Assembly (NCBI GenBank): GCA_022705125.1
Contig: JAKJFB010000074.1
Location: forward strand, 1 to 5,866
Length of the DNA stretch: 5,866 nt
Origin: Pseudomonadota bacterium
GTDB taxonomy: Bacteria; Pseudomonadota; Gammaproteobacteria; Pseudomonadales; UBA5518
Reading direction: 5' to 3'
Below, in pieces: positions 1 to 5,864 of the stretch. The stretch's first letter is position 1, and the number at the start of each line of letters is the position of its first letter. The position numbers were made by a program, and so were the translations under genes. Below the pieces are notes generated by a model. That model was given only the letters and a program-made list of their open reading frames with translations. It searched no databases and had not been told where the DNA came from.

Positions 1-334
1 ACTCGAGCAGCATCCGGGCATCGATCGCATCGGTCTTGCTGCGCAGCCCCAGCCCCTTGGCGAAGTGATGTCCCGCTTTGGGGTTGATCACCACAACCTC
101 GGCGTCGAGTTCGTGGGCCACAAGGGCAAGGTCGAGGAAGTAGATGCCCGTCGCCTCCATGATCACCCGCAGGCGGCGACCATCCTTCAGCAGACGCGCC
201 AGGAACGAGCGCACGGCGCTGATGTCGTTCTGCAGCTGGCCCTGTTCCAGCTTGCCTGCGGTCTCGTGGACAAATTCATGGGTTCTGGCGCCGACGTCGA
301 ACGCCAACAGGGTCTCGGTGACTATTGCGGTCAT
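1..334 (-). CDS. IS110-family transposase (bridge-RNA-guided recombinase), N-terminal part
   Basis: This is the first 111 codons of an IS110-family transposase; the rest lies beyond the left edge of the window. The translation starts MTAIVTETLLAFDVG. It carries the four acidic residues of the RuvC-like DEDD domain at D13, E60 (in MEATGIYF), D102 and D105 (in KTDAIDARML). The motif NPKAGHHFAKGLGLRSK lies just before the last two. These positions closely match the DEDD residues reported for IS621. The ATG at 334-332 is preceded by GAGGTG (347-342) with a 7-nt gap, a good ribosome binding site. The C-terminal Tnp domain with the catalytic serine is not in the window, so I cannot tell whether the gene is intact. 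The family cuts and rejoins DNA as an RNA-guided recombinase without target duplications. The family assignment is firm; the IS110 versus IS1111 subgroup is not settled. Confidence 0.93.
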   Translation of the reverse strand, partial: MTAIVTETLLAFDVGARTHEFVHETAGKLEQGQLQNDISAVRSFLARLLKDGRRLRVIMEATGIYFLDLALVAHELDAEVVVINPKAGHHFAKGLGLRSKTDAIDARMLLE

Positions 335-567
335 GGGATTGCACCTCGCTGTGAAGCTCGTAAGATCGGCTTCCAGGTTCCCCGACCCCGCAACTATCGA
401 CGGCGCGCCCTTGTCACACGGGCTCCAGAGCTCGAGACACTCCACGTGCTCGTCGAATGGGGCGGGGAGCCTCTCTACGCGCAGAGTCAGCACCAGGCTG
501 CTCGAAGGTCCGGTCGGCTTCCCCGGAAACCAGGCATGAACAAAACATGCCCACAGCAAACGTACAA
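335..567 (-). ncRNA. Candidate IS110 bridge RNA region
   Basis: About 230 bp of non-coding DNA lies upstream of the transposase start. In IS110-group elements the left non-coding end encodes the bridge RNA, which pairs with target and donor DNA. I see several potential stem-loops. GGCATG (533-538) pairs with CATGCC (546-551) around a 7-nt loop. A 7-bp stem 516-522/525-531 includes one G-U pair. CAGC (488-491) pairs with GCTG (497-500), and CTCT (473-476) with AGAG (483-486). GGCTCC (421-426) pairs with GGAGCC (466-471) around a 39-nt interior that could be a DNA-binding loop. The RNA ends, strand use and guide segments are inferred, not demonstrated. No convincing protein-coding gene is seen here. 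Confidence 0.45.
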
Positions 568-642
568 GGTCCGGCGTAGGTCCGGCGTAGGTCCGGCTTC
601 AGCCGGACAATTGTCCGCATGAATGCGGACCTACGCCGGACC
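568..642. repeat. REP pair 1 (GTAG-headed, heads outward) with 11-bp direct repeats
   Basis: There are two 22-nt REP units in inverted orientation. The left unit is 587-608, the right unit 613-634, and the spacer is AATT. Each unit begins with GTAG and folds into an 8-bp stem closed by a TC loop: GTCCGGCT/AGCCGGAC and, read from the minus strand, GTCCGCAT/ATGCGGAC. To the left, the 11-mer GGTCCGGCGTA occurs twice in tandem (568-578, 579-589) and a third time in altered form (590-600). Its complement CTACGCCGGACC (631-642) lies on the far side, extending the palindrome. This architecture matches the GTAG REP family mobilised by RAYT (REP-associated tyrosine) transposases. No RAYT gene is in the window. 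Confidence 0.85.
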
Positions 643-652
643 CGCGTCGAAT

Positions 653-666
653 CCGCGGCGCCGCGG
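653..666. repeat. Perfect 14-bp GC palindrome
   Basis: CCGCGGCGCCGCGG is a perfect palindrome ending 4 bp before the -35 element of the lon promoter. It could be a regulator binding site or chance in GC-rich DNA. It has no T-tract and so does not look like a terminator. Confidence 0.4.
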
Positions 667-670
667 GTGG

Positions 671-698
671 TTGATTTAGTGTACGCCAGGCCCCATAT
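671..698 (+). promoter_or_regulatory. Sigma-32 (heat-shock) type promoter of lon
   Basis: TTGATT (671-676) and CCCCATAT (691-698) are separated by 14 bp. This fits the RpoH consensus of CTTGAA, 13-17 bp, CCCCAT-T. The arrangement also resembles the E. coli dnaK P1 promoter, which uses TTGATG and CCCCATTT. Transcription would begin near 705, giving a short leader of about 20 nt before the ribosome binding site GGAGA at 715-719. Lon is a classical RpoH regulon member, so site and gene agree. The call rests on motif reading only. Confidence 0.75.
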
Positions 699-725
699 GC
701 CGGATGAGACCAACGGAGATTCACG

Positions 726-3113
726 ATGACCGATCAGCCGACGACCGACAAGGAAGCCGTCCCCGGCGTCCCCGGCAGCACCAGCCTGGTGCTGCCGAAC
801 CAGGCACTGCCCGAAATCCTCTACCTCATGCCGGTCACGACGCGCCCGTTCATGCCGGCGCAGATCCAGCCGATGATGGCCGACGCCAGCGCCTGGGGCG
901 ACACGGTGCAGCGCGTCGCGCAAACCGAGCACAAGGTGATGGGGCTGTTCTTCGTCGACACCGACGACGTCGCCTCGATCAAGCCCGAGGACATCCCGCT
1001 GGTCGGCTGCGCCGTGCGCCTGCTCAATGCCGCTGGTGACGGCAAGCGCGTGCAGTTCGTCGCGCAGGGCACGGGGCGCGCGCGCATCAAGCGCTGGATC
1101 AACCGCACGCCGCCCTACGTGGTGCAGGTCGAGTATCCGAAGGACGAGCTGGAGCGCAACGACGAGACGCGGGCCTGGGCGATGGCGCTGGTGGGCGCGA
1201 TCAAGGAGCTGGTGCCGCTCAACCCGCTCTACAACGAGGACCTGAAACACTACCTGATGCGCTTCAGCCCCGAGGACCCCTCGCCGCTCACGGACTTCGC
1301 CGCCACGCTCACCAGCGCCGGCGGGCGCGAGCTGCAGGAGGTGCTGGAAACGCTGCCGGTGGTGGAGCGCATGCGCATGGTGCTGCCGCTGCTGAAGAAG
1401 GAGATCGAGGTCGCGCGCCTGCAGGACCGCATCAGCACGCAGGTAAACGAGACGGTCAGCGAGCGCCAGCGCGAGTTCTTCCTGCGCGAGCAGCTGAAGG
1501 TCATCAAGCAGGAGCTCGGCCTGTCGAAGGACGATCGCAGCGCCGACGTCGAGCGCTTCGAGGCGCGCCTCGCGGGCCTCAAGGTGCCCGAGCACGCGAT
1601 GGAGCGCATCCGCGACGAGCTCGACAAGCTCGCCATCCTCGAGACCGGCTCGCCCGAGTACGGCGTCACGCGCAACTACCTCGACTGGGCCACCTCGGTG
1701 CCGTGGGGCGTGCATTCCGAGGACAAGCTCGATCTGGCGCACGCGCGCGGCGTGCTGGAGCGCGAGCACGACGGGCTGGAGGACGTGAAGGAGCGCATCC
1801 TCGAGTTCATCGCGGTCGGTGCGTACAAGGGCGCGATCAGCGGCTCGATCATCCTGCTGGTCGGCCCGCCGGGCGTGGGCAAGACCTCGATCGGTAAATC
1901 CATCGCGCATGCGCTGGGGCGCGAGTTCTACCGCTTCAGCCTGGGCGGCATGCGCGACGAGGCCGAGATCAAGGGCCACCGGCGCACCTACATCGGTGCC
2001 ATGCCCGGCAAGTTCGTGCAGGCGCTGAAGCAGGTGAAGGTCGCCAACCCCGTGATCATGCTCGACGAGATCGACAAGGTCGGCGCCTCCTACCAGGGCG
2101 ATCCGGCATCGGCGCTGCTCGAAGCGCTCGATCCCGAGCAGAACGCCGAGTTCCTCGACCATTATCTCGACCTGCGCGTGGATCTCTCGAAGGTGCTGTT
2201 CGTGTGCACCGCGAACCAGCTCGACACCATTCCCGCGCCGCTGCTGGATCGCATGGAAGTGATCCGCCTCGCCGGTTACATCGCCGAGGAAAAACTCGCG
2301 ATCGCCAAGCACCACCTGTGGCCGCGGCTGCTGGAGCGCGCCGGCGTGAAGCCGGTGCGGCTGCGCATCAGCGATGCCGCGCTGCGCCACGTGATCGACG
2401 GCTACGCGCGCGAGGCCGGCGTGCGCAACCTCGAGAAGCGTCTCGCGAGCCTGGTGCGCAAGAGCGTGGTGAAGCTGCTCGGGAACCCGGGCGCGAAGCT
2501 GCGCATCGGGCGCGAGGAGGTCGAGCAGATGCTCGGCGCGCCGGTTTTTGCGAAGGAGAAACAGTTGCGCGGCGTGGGCGTGGTCACCGGGCTGGCGTGG
2601 ACCTCGATGGGCGGCGCCACGCTCCCGGTGGAGGCCACGCGCGTGCACTCGCTGAACCGTGGCTTCAAGCTCACCGGCAAGCTCGGCGAGGTGATGAAGG
2701 AATCGGCGGAGATCGCCTACAGCTACGTGATGTCGCACCTGGCGCATTACGACGCCGATCCGAAGTTCTTCGACGAGTCGCTGGTGCACCTGCATGTGCC
2801 CGAGGGCGCCACGCCCAAGGACGGCCCCAGCGCCGGCGTCACCATGGCCACCGCGCTGTTGTCGCTGGTGCGCAAGGAAAAGCTCGCACGCCCGCTCGCG
2901 ATGACCGGCGAGCTGACGCTCACCGGGCAGGTGCTGCCCGTGGGCGGAATCCGCGAGAAGGTGATCGCGGCGCGCCGCGTCGGCATCCGCGAGCTGGTGC
3001 TGCCCGAGGCGAACCGCAAAGACTTCGACGAGTTGCCCGAGTACCTGCGCGAGGACTTCGAGGTGCATTTCGCCTCGCGCTACGACGATGTGTTCCGCGC
3101 GGTCTTCGCGTAG
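726..3113 (+). CDS. lon: ATP-dependent Lon-family protease (endopeptidase La), AsrA-type paralogue
   Basis: This is a complete 795-residue Lon (E. coli Lon is 784), a cytoplasmic hexameric AAA+ serine protease that unfolds and degrades damaged and regulatory proteins. The N-terminal substrate-binding domain spans roughly residues 28-230 and a coiled linker 230-330. In the AAA+ module the Walker A motif GPPGVGKTS is at 380-388 and Walker B VIMLDEID at 443-450. The protease domain (about 600-795) has the catalytic Ser702 in DGPSAG and Lys745 in GGIREKV. Their 43-residue spacing equals that of E. coli S679/K722. The N-terminal segment [14 protein letters not shown] replaces the usual PLRDVVVFP-type motif. 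From memory, this and the rest of the protein resemble Pseudomonas aeruginosa AsrA (PA0779), a second Lon, more than canonical Lon. The ATG at 726 follows GGAGA with a 6-nt gap. It is transcribed alone, apparently from a heat-shock promoter, and converges on the downstream ATPase gene. Family certain; paralogue type likely. Confidence 0.97.
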   Translation: MTDQPTTDKEAVPGVPGSTSLVLPNQALPEILYLMPVTTRPFMPAQIQPMMADASAWGDTVQRVAQTEHKVMGLFFVDTDDVASIKPEDIPLVGCAVRLLNAAGDGKRVQFVAQGTGRARIKRWINRTPPYVVQVEYPKDELERNDETRAWAMALVGAIKELVPLNPLYNEDLKHYLMRFSPEDPSPLTDFAATLTSAGGRELQEVLETLPVVERMRMVLPLLKKEIEVARLQDRISTQVNETVSERQREFFLREQLKVIKQELGLSKDDRSADVERFEARLAGLKVPEHAMERIRDELDKLAILETGSPEYGVTRNYLDWATSVPWGVHSEDKLDLAHARGVLEREHDGLEDVKERILEFIAVGAYKGAISGSIILLVGPPGVGKTSIGKSIAHALGREFYRFSLGGMRDEAEIKGHRRTYIGAMPGKFVQALKQVKVANPVIMLDEIDKVGASYQGDPASALLEALDPEQNAEFLDHYLDLRVDLSKVLFVCTANQLDTIPAPLLDRMEVIRLAGYIAEEKLAIAKHHLWPRLLERAGVKPVRLRISDAALRHVIDGYAREAGVRNLEKRLASLVRKSVVKLLGNPGAKLRIGREEVEQMLGAPVFAKEKQLRGVGVVTGLAWTSMGGATLPVEATRVHSLNRGFKLTGKLGEVMKESAEIAYSYVMSHLAHYDADPKFFDESLVHLHVPEGATPKDGPSAGVTMATALLSLVRKEKLARPLAMTGELTLTGQVLPVGGIREKVIAARRVGIRELVLPEANRKDFDELPEYLREDFEVHFASRYDDVFRAVFA

Positions 3114-3130
3114 GTTACCGGGAGGAGTTG

Positions 3131-3214
3131 TGGTCGCGGGCATGGCCCGTTCCTACAAGCCCGAATACACGACGGCGCCGGGATGGGTGTAGGAGCGGGC
3201 CATGCCCGCGACCA
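3131..3214. terminator. REP pair 2: long inverted repeat between convergent genes, probable bidirectional terminator
   Basis: The 27-bp arms 3131-3157 and 3188-3214 are complementary except for one position (A/G, a G-U in RNA) and enclose a 30-nt loop. Each arm is itself a REP-like palindrome with a CGGGC-CATG-CCCG type core and a GTAGGA head. Here the heads point inward, opposite to the other two REP pairs. The repeat lies 17 bp past the lon stop codon and 8 bp past the ATPase stop codon on the other strand. A transcript from either side would form a very stable hairpin. There is no U-tract, so true intrinsic termination is uncertain. Protection of the mRNA 3' end is an alternative role. Confidence 0.65.
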
Positions 3215-3222
3215 TATCAACC

Positions 3223-4809
3223 CTACGGCGCAGCGAGCTCCCGCAACACCGCCTGCAGCCGTTCGTCGTGCTGCAGTGATTGCTCGATCTCGCCGGCGAT
3301 GATCGCGAGGGTGTCGCGGCGCGCGGCTTCGCGTGATGCCAGCTCGGTGGCGAGCGCGCCCACGCGCTCGCGCAGCGCGCGGTCCTCTGTGACGTAACGG
3401 CGCGCGAAGCGGTCCTCATAGAGCGAGTGCAGCACCTCGATGCACTGCGCCACGTCCTGCTCCTCGACTTCCGGCTGGCGCAGCCGCTCGGTGAGCGCGG
3501 CGAGGGCCTCCTGCGGCATCGGGCGGTACTGGCGCTCGTAGCTCTGCTGCAGACGCGCGATGGTCGAGGCGAAATCGGCTTCCGAATCGCGTACCTGGTT
3601 GAGCAGCCGGAACAGGCTGTCTTCCTTGTCCATCAGCGGACGCTGGTAGCGCTTCTCGTAGAGCTGCTCGAGCATCATCACCTGGTTGCGGATCTCGTGG
3701 TCGGGGAAGTCCCCCATCTCCAGGTAGCGGTAGATCGCCTCGCGCATGTCGAGCGGGAAGGAATGAAAGCGCGCCACGTAGGCGTCGATGATCGGCTTGA
3801 TCGCCGCCACCAGCTCCTCGGCGCTGCCCTTGCTCTCCTGGATGCAGTCGATGAACTGGCGGTGCAGCTCGCCGAGGTTCGCCTCGCGCGCCACGGGGCG
3901 CGTCGGCTGCGCGCTGCGGATCATGTCGATCGCGGCCGAGGCCGGATCGACCGCTGTCTCGGGCTGCAATGAGCGCAGGTGCTCGGCCAGCCCCGGTCCC
4001 TGCTCGCCGGAACAGGCCTGCTCGAGCCCCTGCGCCAGCGCGTGGAAGCAGCGGCTGGCCGGCGCGTCGGGCTGCACCAGGATCACCGGGTGCTGCAGCC
4101 GCACCGAGGTGACCACGGCGCGGTCGGCGCTGACGTGGCCGAACCAGTCGATGTCGACCTGCATGTACTTGTGCACCGCCTGCGCGAAGCGCTGGTAGAC
4201 CTTGCGCGCGGATTCCACGCTGTCGGCCATGTTCACCAGCGCGTGCAGCCGGCCCGTGTAGTTGTTGCGCTCGAGGATGCGCGTGAGCGCAAAAGCGTCG
4301 GTGAGCGAGGTGGGATCCGGGGATATCACCAGCAGCGCGCGCTCGGCCGCGAGCACGAAGTGGATCACCGAGTCGGCGATGCCGGCCGCGGTGTCGATCA
4401 GCAGGTAGTCGAACTGCTCCTCCAGCCGCTGCATGCCGTTGAGCAAGGACTGCTGGTGGTGGCGGCCGAGGTCGGCGTATTCCACGATCCCGGATGCCCC
4501 GGGCACCACGCGCACGCCGCGCGGGCCTTCCATCAGGATCGCCTCGATCGGCAGCGCGCCGTCGAGGAAATCCTCCAGCGTGTGCCGCGGCGTCAGGCCC
4601 ATCACGATGTTGATGTTCGCCAGGCCCGTGTCGGCATCGACGATGCACACCCGCTTGCCCGCGAGCGCCAGCGCCACCGCGATGTTGGCCGTGATGCTGG
4701 TCTTGCCGACGCCGCCCTTGCCGCTGGTGATCGCGACCACGCGCGCGCGGTGCGCTGCCGCGACCGGTTGCTGCGAATCGCCGAAGAGATTGGTCACCGT
4801 GTTCTGCAT
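3223..4809 (-). CDS. FlhG/MinD-family ParA-type ATPase with a C-terminal 40-residue tandem-repeat extension
   Basis: This is a 528-residue protein beginning MQNTVTNLFGDSQQ. Residues about 22-265 form a ParA/MinD ATPase. The deviant Walker A is SGKGGVGKT (K31 to T37), Walker A' is VDADTGLANI (D58, D60), and the Walker B region YLLIDTAAGIADSV has D139. The wording IDTAAGIADSV, DPTSLTDAFAL and GPRGVRVVPGASG is closest to FlhG (YlxH/MinD2), which counts or places polar flagella. A normal FlhG ends near 280 residues. Here about 260 more follow, mostly helical and charged. Four ungapped 40-residue repeats occupy residues 340-499, and I do not recognise that region. The upstream in-frame ATG at 4854 lies inside a REP palindrome and would add 15 unlikely residues, so I chose 4809; its ribosome site (GGGA, 4-nt gap) is weak. 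No flagellar genes are visible nearby. A role in positioning some envelope or surface machine is inference. The ATPase fold is certain. Confidence 0.9.
   Translation of the reverse strand: MQNTVTNLFGDSQQPVAAAHRARVVAITSGKGGVGKTSITANIAVALALAGKRVCIVDADTGLANINIVMGLTPRHTLEDFLDGALPIEAILMEGPRGVRVVPGASGIVEYADLGRHHQQSLLNGMQRLEEQFDYLLIDTAAGIADSVIHFVLAAERALLVISPDPTSLTDAFALTRILERNNYTGRLHALVNMADSVESARKVYQRFAQAVHKYMQVDIDWFGHVSADRAVVTSVRLQHPVILVQPDAPASRCFHALAQGLEQACSGEQGPGLAEHLRSLQPETAVDPASAAIDMIRSAQPTRPVAREANLGELHRQFIDCIQESKGSAEELVAAIKPIIDAYVARFHSFPLDMREAIYRYLEMGDFPDHEIRNQVMMLEQLYEKRYQRPLMDKEDSLFRLLNQVRDSEADFASTIARLQQSYERQYRPMPQEALAALTERLRQPEVEEQDVAQCIEVLHSLYEDRFARRYVTEDRALRERVGALATELASREAARRDTLAIIAGEIEQSLQHDERLQAVLRELAAP
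3313..3792 (-). repeat. Region encoding four 40-residue protein repeats in the ATPase C-terminus
   Basis: Residues 340-379, 380-419, 420-459 and 460-499 (numbered from the 4809 start) align without gaps. Position 5 is Tyr in all four, position 9 is Phe or Tyr in all four, position 20 is Ile or Leu, and position 24 is Leu or Val. Positions 34 and 38 are hydrophobic in the first three, with Glu or Asp at 33. Typical starts are LEQLYEKRY, LQQSYERQY and LHSLYEDRF. The 40 residues before the first unit keep the later positions (F20, I24, E33, L34, I38). This suggests a two-helix repeat solenoid that begins and ends on half units. Confidence 0.7.
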
Positions 4810-4839
4810 GGGGTCCCGTCGCGCCGGAATTGTCCATGC

Positions 4840-4845
4840 ATTGTA
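4840..4845 (-). promoter_or_regulatory. Possible -10 element of the ATPase gene at the REP edge
   Basis: Read on the minus strand, TACAAT lies about 30 bp upstream of the chosen ATPase start at 4809. It overlaps the GTA of the REP head. No good -35 hexamer sits 17 bp upstream, because that stretch is the REP stem, so the assignment is weak. Confidence 0.25.
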
Positions 4846-4895
4846 GGTCGGCATTCATGCCGACAGAACCCATGTCGGGTTGAAACCCGACCTAC
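4843..4895. repeat. REP pair 3 (GTAG-headed, heads outward)
   Basis: Two 22-nt REP units (4843-4864 and 4874-4895) lie in inverted orientation with a 9-nt spacer. Both share GTAGGTCGG, two variable bases, TTCA, two variable bases, and CCGAC. Each folds into an 8-bp stem with a TC loop: GTCGGCAT/ATGCCGAC and GTCGGGTT/AACCCGAC. The layout is the same as REP pair 1, with compensating stem changes. The pair sits in the divergent gap between the ATPase and transporter genes. The following bases to 4986 hold no gene or clear promoter that I can support. Confidence 0.87.
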
Positions 4896-4997
4896 GGACT
4901 TCGAAGGTGATTTGCGGCCAGCTTGCCAACGGGGGCTTGCACGCCGCCGGGGACGGGCGTAGCGTGGGGCCGTGCTTGACCGTTACAGGGACGTAAC

Positions 4998-5864
4998 ATG
5001 GACAAGACCCCTTCTGCTTTCCTTCCGGATTCCGGCCCTCCGCCGACCGACAGCGGCCTCGCGGCGCTCGTGCTCGTCGCGCGGCTGCACGGTCTCGCCA
5101 CCGACCCCGACACCCTGAGGCATCGCCACGGCAGCGGCGACGGGCCGCTGGATGCCGCGGCGCTGGTGCGCGCGGCGCGCGACACCGGGCTGCGCGCGCG
5201 CCTGCGCAGCGCCACGGACGACGGGCTCGACACGCTGCCGCTGCCCGCGCTCGCCGAGACGCGCGCGGGCGGCTGGCTGGTGCTGGCGCGGGTCTCCGCC
5301 GAGCGTGTGCTGGTGCAGGAGACCGGCGCGACTCAGCCGCGCATCATGGCGCGCGCCGAGTTCCTCGCCACCTGGAGCGGCCGGCTGCTGCTGCTCGCGC
5401 GGCGCGGCGCCGGGGCGGCGTCCACGCGCTTCGGCATCGGCTGGTTCCTGCGTGCGGCGTGGCCCTACCGGCGCATCCTCGCCGAGGTGCTGCTGGGCTC
5501 GGCGGTGCTGCAGGTGCTGGGGCTCGCCACGCCGGTGTTCTTCCAGGTCGTGGTCGACAAGGTGCTGGTGCACAAGGTGCTGGGCACGCTGCAGGTGCTG
5601 GTCGCGGGCTTCGTGGTGGTGTCGGTGTTCGAGGTGCTGCTCGGCGGACTGCGCACCTGGCTGCTCGCGCACACCACCAACCGCATCGACGTCACGCTGG
5701 GCGCGCGGCTGTTCGCGCACCTGCTGGCGCTGCCGCTGCGCGCTCTTGCTCTTGGCCACGGCCGCACTCTAGAGCGCCGTCACCCCCCGGTTCCCCGCGA
5801 GCCGTCCGCCCGCCCACATCGTTCTGGTCACGAAAACGGGTTGTCAGACAACCCGTTTCCGTGA
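4998..5864 (+). CDS. HlyB-type type I secretion ABC transporter, N-terminal part, homology interrupted near 5740
   Basis: The ATG at 4998 follows AGGGA (4987-4991) with a 6-nt gap. Residues about 14-135 form a C39 peptidase-like domain in which both catalytic residues are gone. Ser19 stands where Cys is expected (TDSGLAAL), and Trp93 stands where HlyB keeps His (GGWLVLARV). Such degenerate domains in HlyB-type exporters bind unfolded RTX substrates instead of cutting a leader. Membrane segments follow at about 160-186 and 196-218. The segments FFQVVVDKVLVHK and HTTNRIDVTLGARLF are highly characteristic of HlyB. After LLALPLR (residue 248, nucleotide about 5741) the expected YFESRRVGDTVARV-like sequence is absent. 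About 40 unrelated residues run to a TGA at 5862 inside the terminal palindrome. The rest of the membrane domain and the whole ATPase domain are missing, so as it stands the gene cannot make a transporter. An insertion or a misassembly would explain this. HlyD and TolC partners would be expected elsewhere. Confidence 0.85.
   Translation: MDKTPSAFLPDSGPPPTDSGLAALVLVARLHGLATDPDTLRHRHGSGDGPLDAAALVRAARDTGLRARLRSATDDGLDTLPLPALAETRAGGWLVLARVSAERVLVQETGATQPRIMARAEFLATWSGRLLLLARRGAGAASTRFGIGWFLRAAWPYRRILAEVLLGSAVLQVLGLATPVFFQVVVDKVLVHKVLGTLQVLVAGFVVVSVFEVLLGGLRTWLLAHTTNRIDVTLGARLFAHLLALPLRALALGHGRTLERRHPPVPREPSARPHRSGHENGLSDNPFP
5742..5825. other. Unassigned sequence replacing the transporter's continuation
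   Basis: These 84 bp follow the point where HlyB homology stops. No frame on the plus strand restores the expected transporter motif. I see CTCTAGAG (5767-5774) as a small palindrome and a tandem GCTCTT at the junction, but nothing identifies a known element. It may be the end of an inserted element or a chimeric join. Confidence 0.4.

Larger units (their letters stand above)
1..567 (-). mobile_element. IS110-family insertion sequence, 5' (left-end) part
   Basis: The element comprises the partial transposase plus its 5' non-coding end. The outer boundary is an estimate. It is placed before the REP-like repeats that begin at 568, because IS110 elements lack the flanking target duplications that would fix the end. 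The true boundary could lie roughly between 552 and 590, possibly inside the REP repeats. The other end of the element is outside the window. Confidence 0.6.

Noticed and set aside
65..622. Open frames on the plus strand over the IS110 end (65-622 and 144-539)
   Set aside because: They run antisense to the transposase and through the non-coding end and REP repeats; no family resemblance and no good ribosome binding site.
568..642. CRISPR array suggested by tandem 11-bp repeats
   Set aside because: The repeats are contiguous with no spacers and belong to a REP palindrome.
414..3143. A 909-codon open frame on the minus strand covering the lon gene
   Set aside because: It is antisense to an unmistakable Lon. 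Its translation is rich in His, Arg and Leu with no recognisable motif, as expected from a GC-rich shadow frame.
2204..3397. A 397-codon plus-strand frame spanning the end of lon, the intergenic hairpin and the ATPase end
   Set aside because: It is an out-of-frame reading of lon that then crosses a palindrome; the composition is low-complexity Arg and Ala.
3416..4873. A 485-codon minus-strand frame overlapping the ATPase
   Set aside because: The ATPase frame carries all the Walker motifs; this one is its Arg/Gly/Ala-rich shadow.
4977..4982. TTGACC as a -35 element for the transporter gene
   Set aside because: It lies only 15 bp before the start codon, leaving no room for a -10 element and leader.
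5759..5774. Possible cloning-vector remnant because of adjacent GGCCGC and TCTAGA
   Set aside because: The two sites are not in the order and spacing of a common polylinker, and the flanks do not look like vector.
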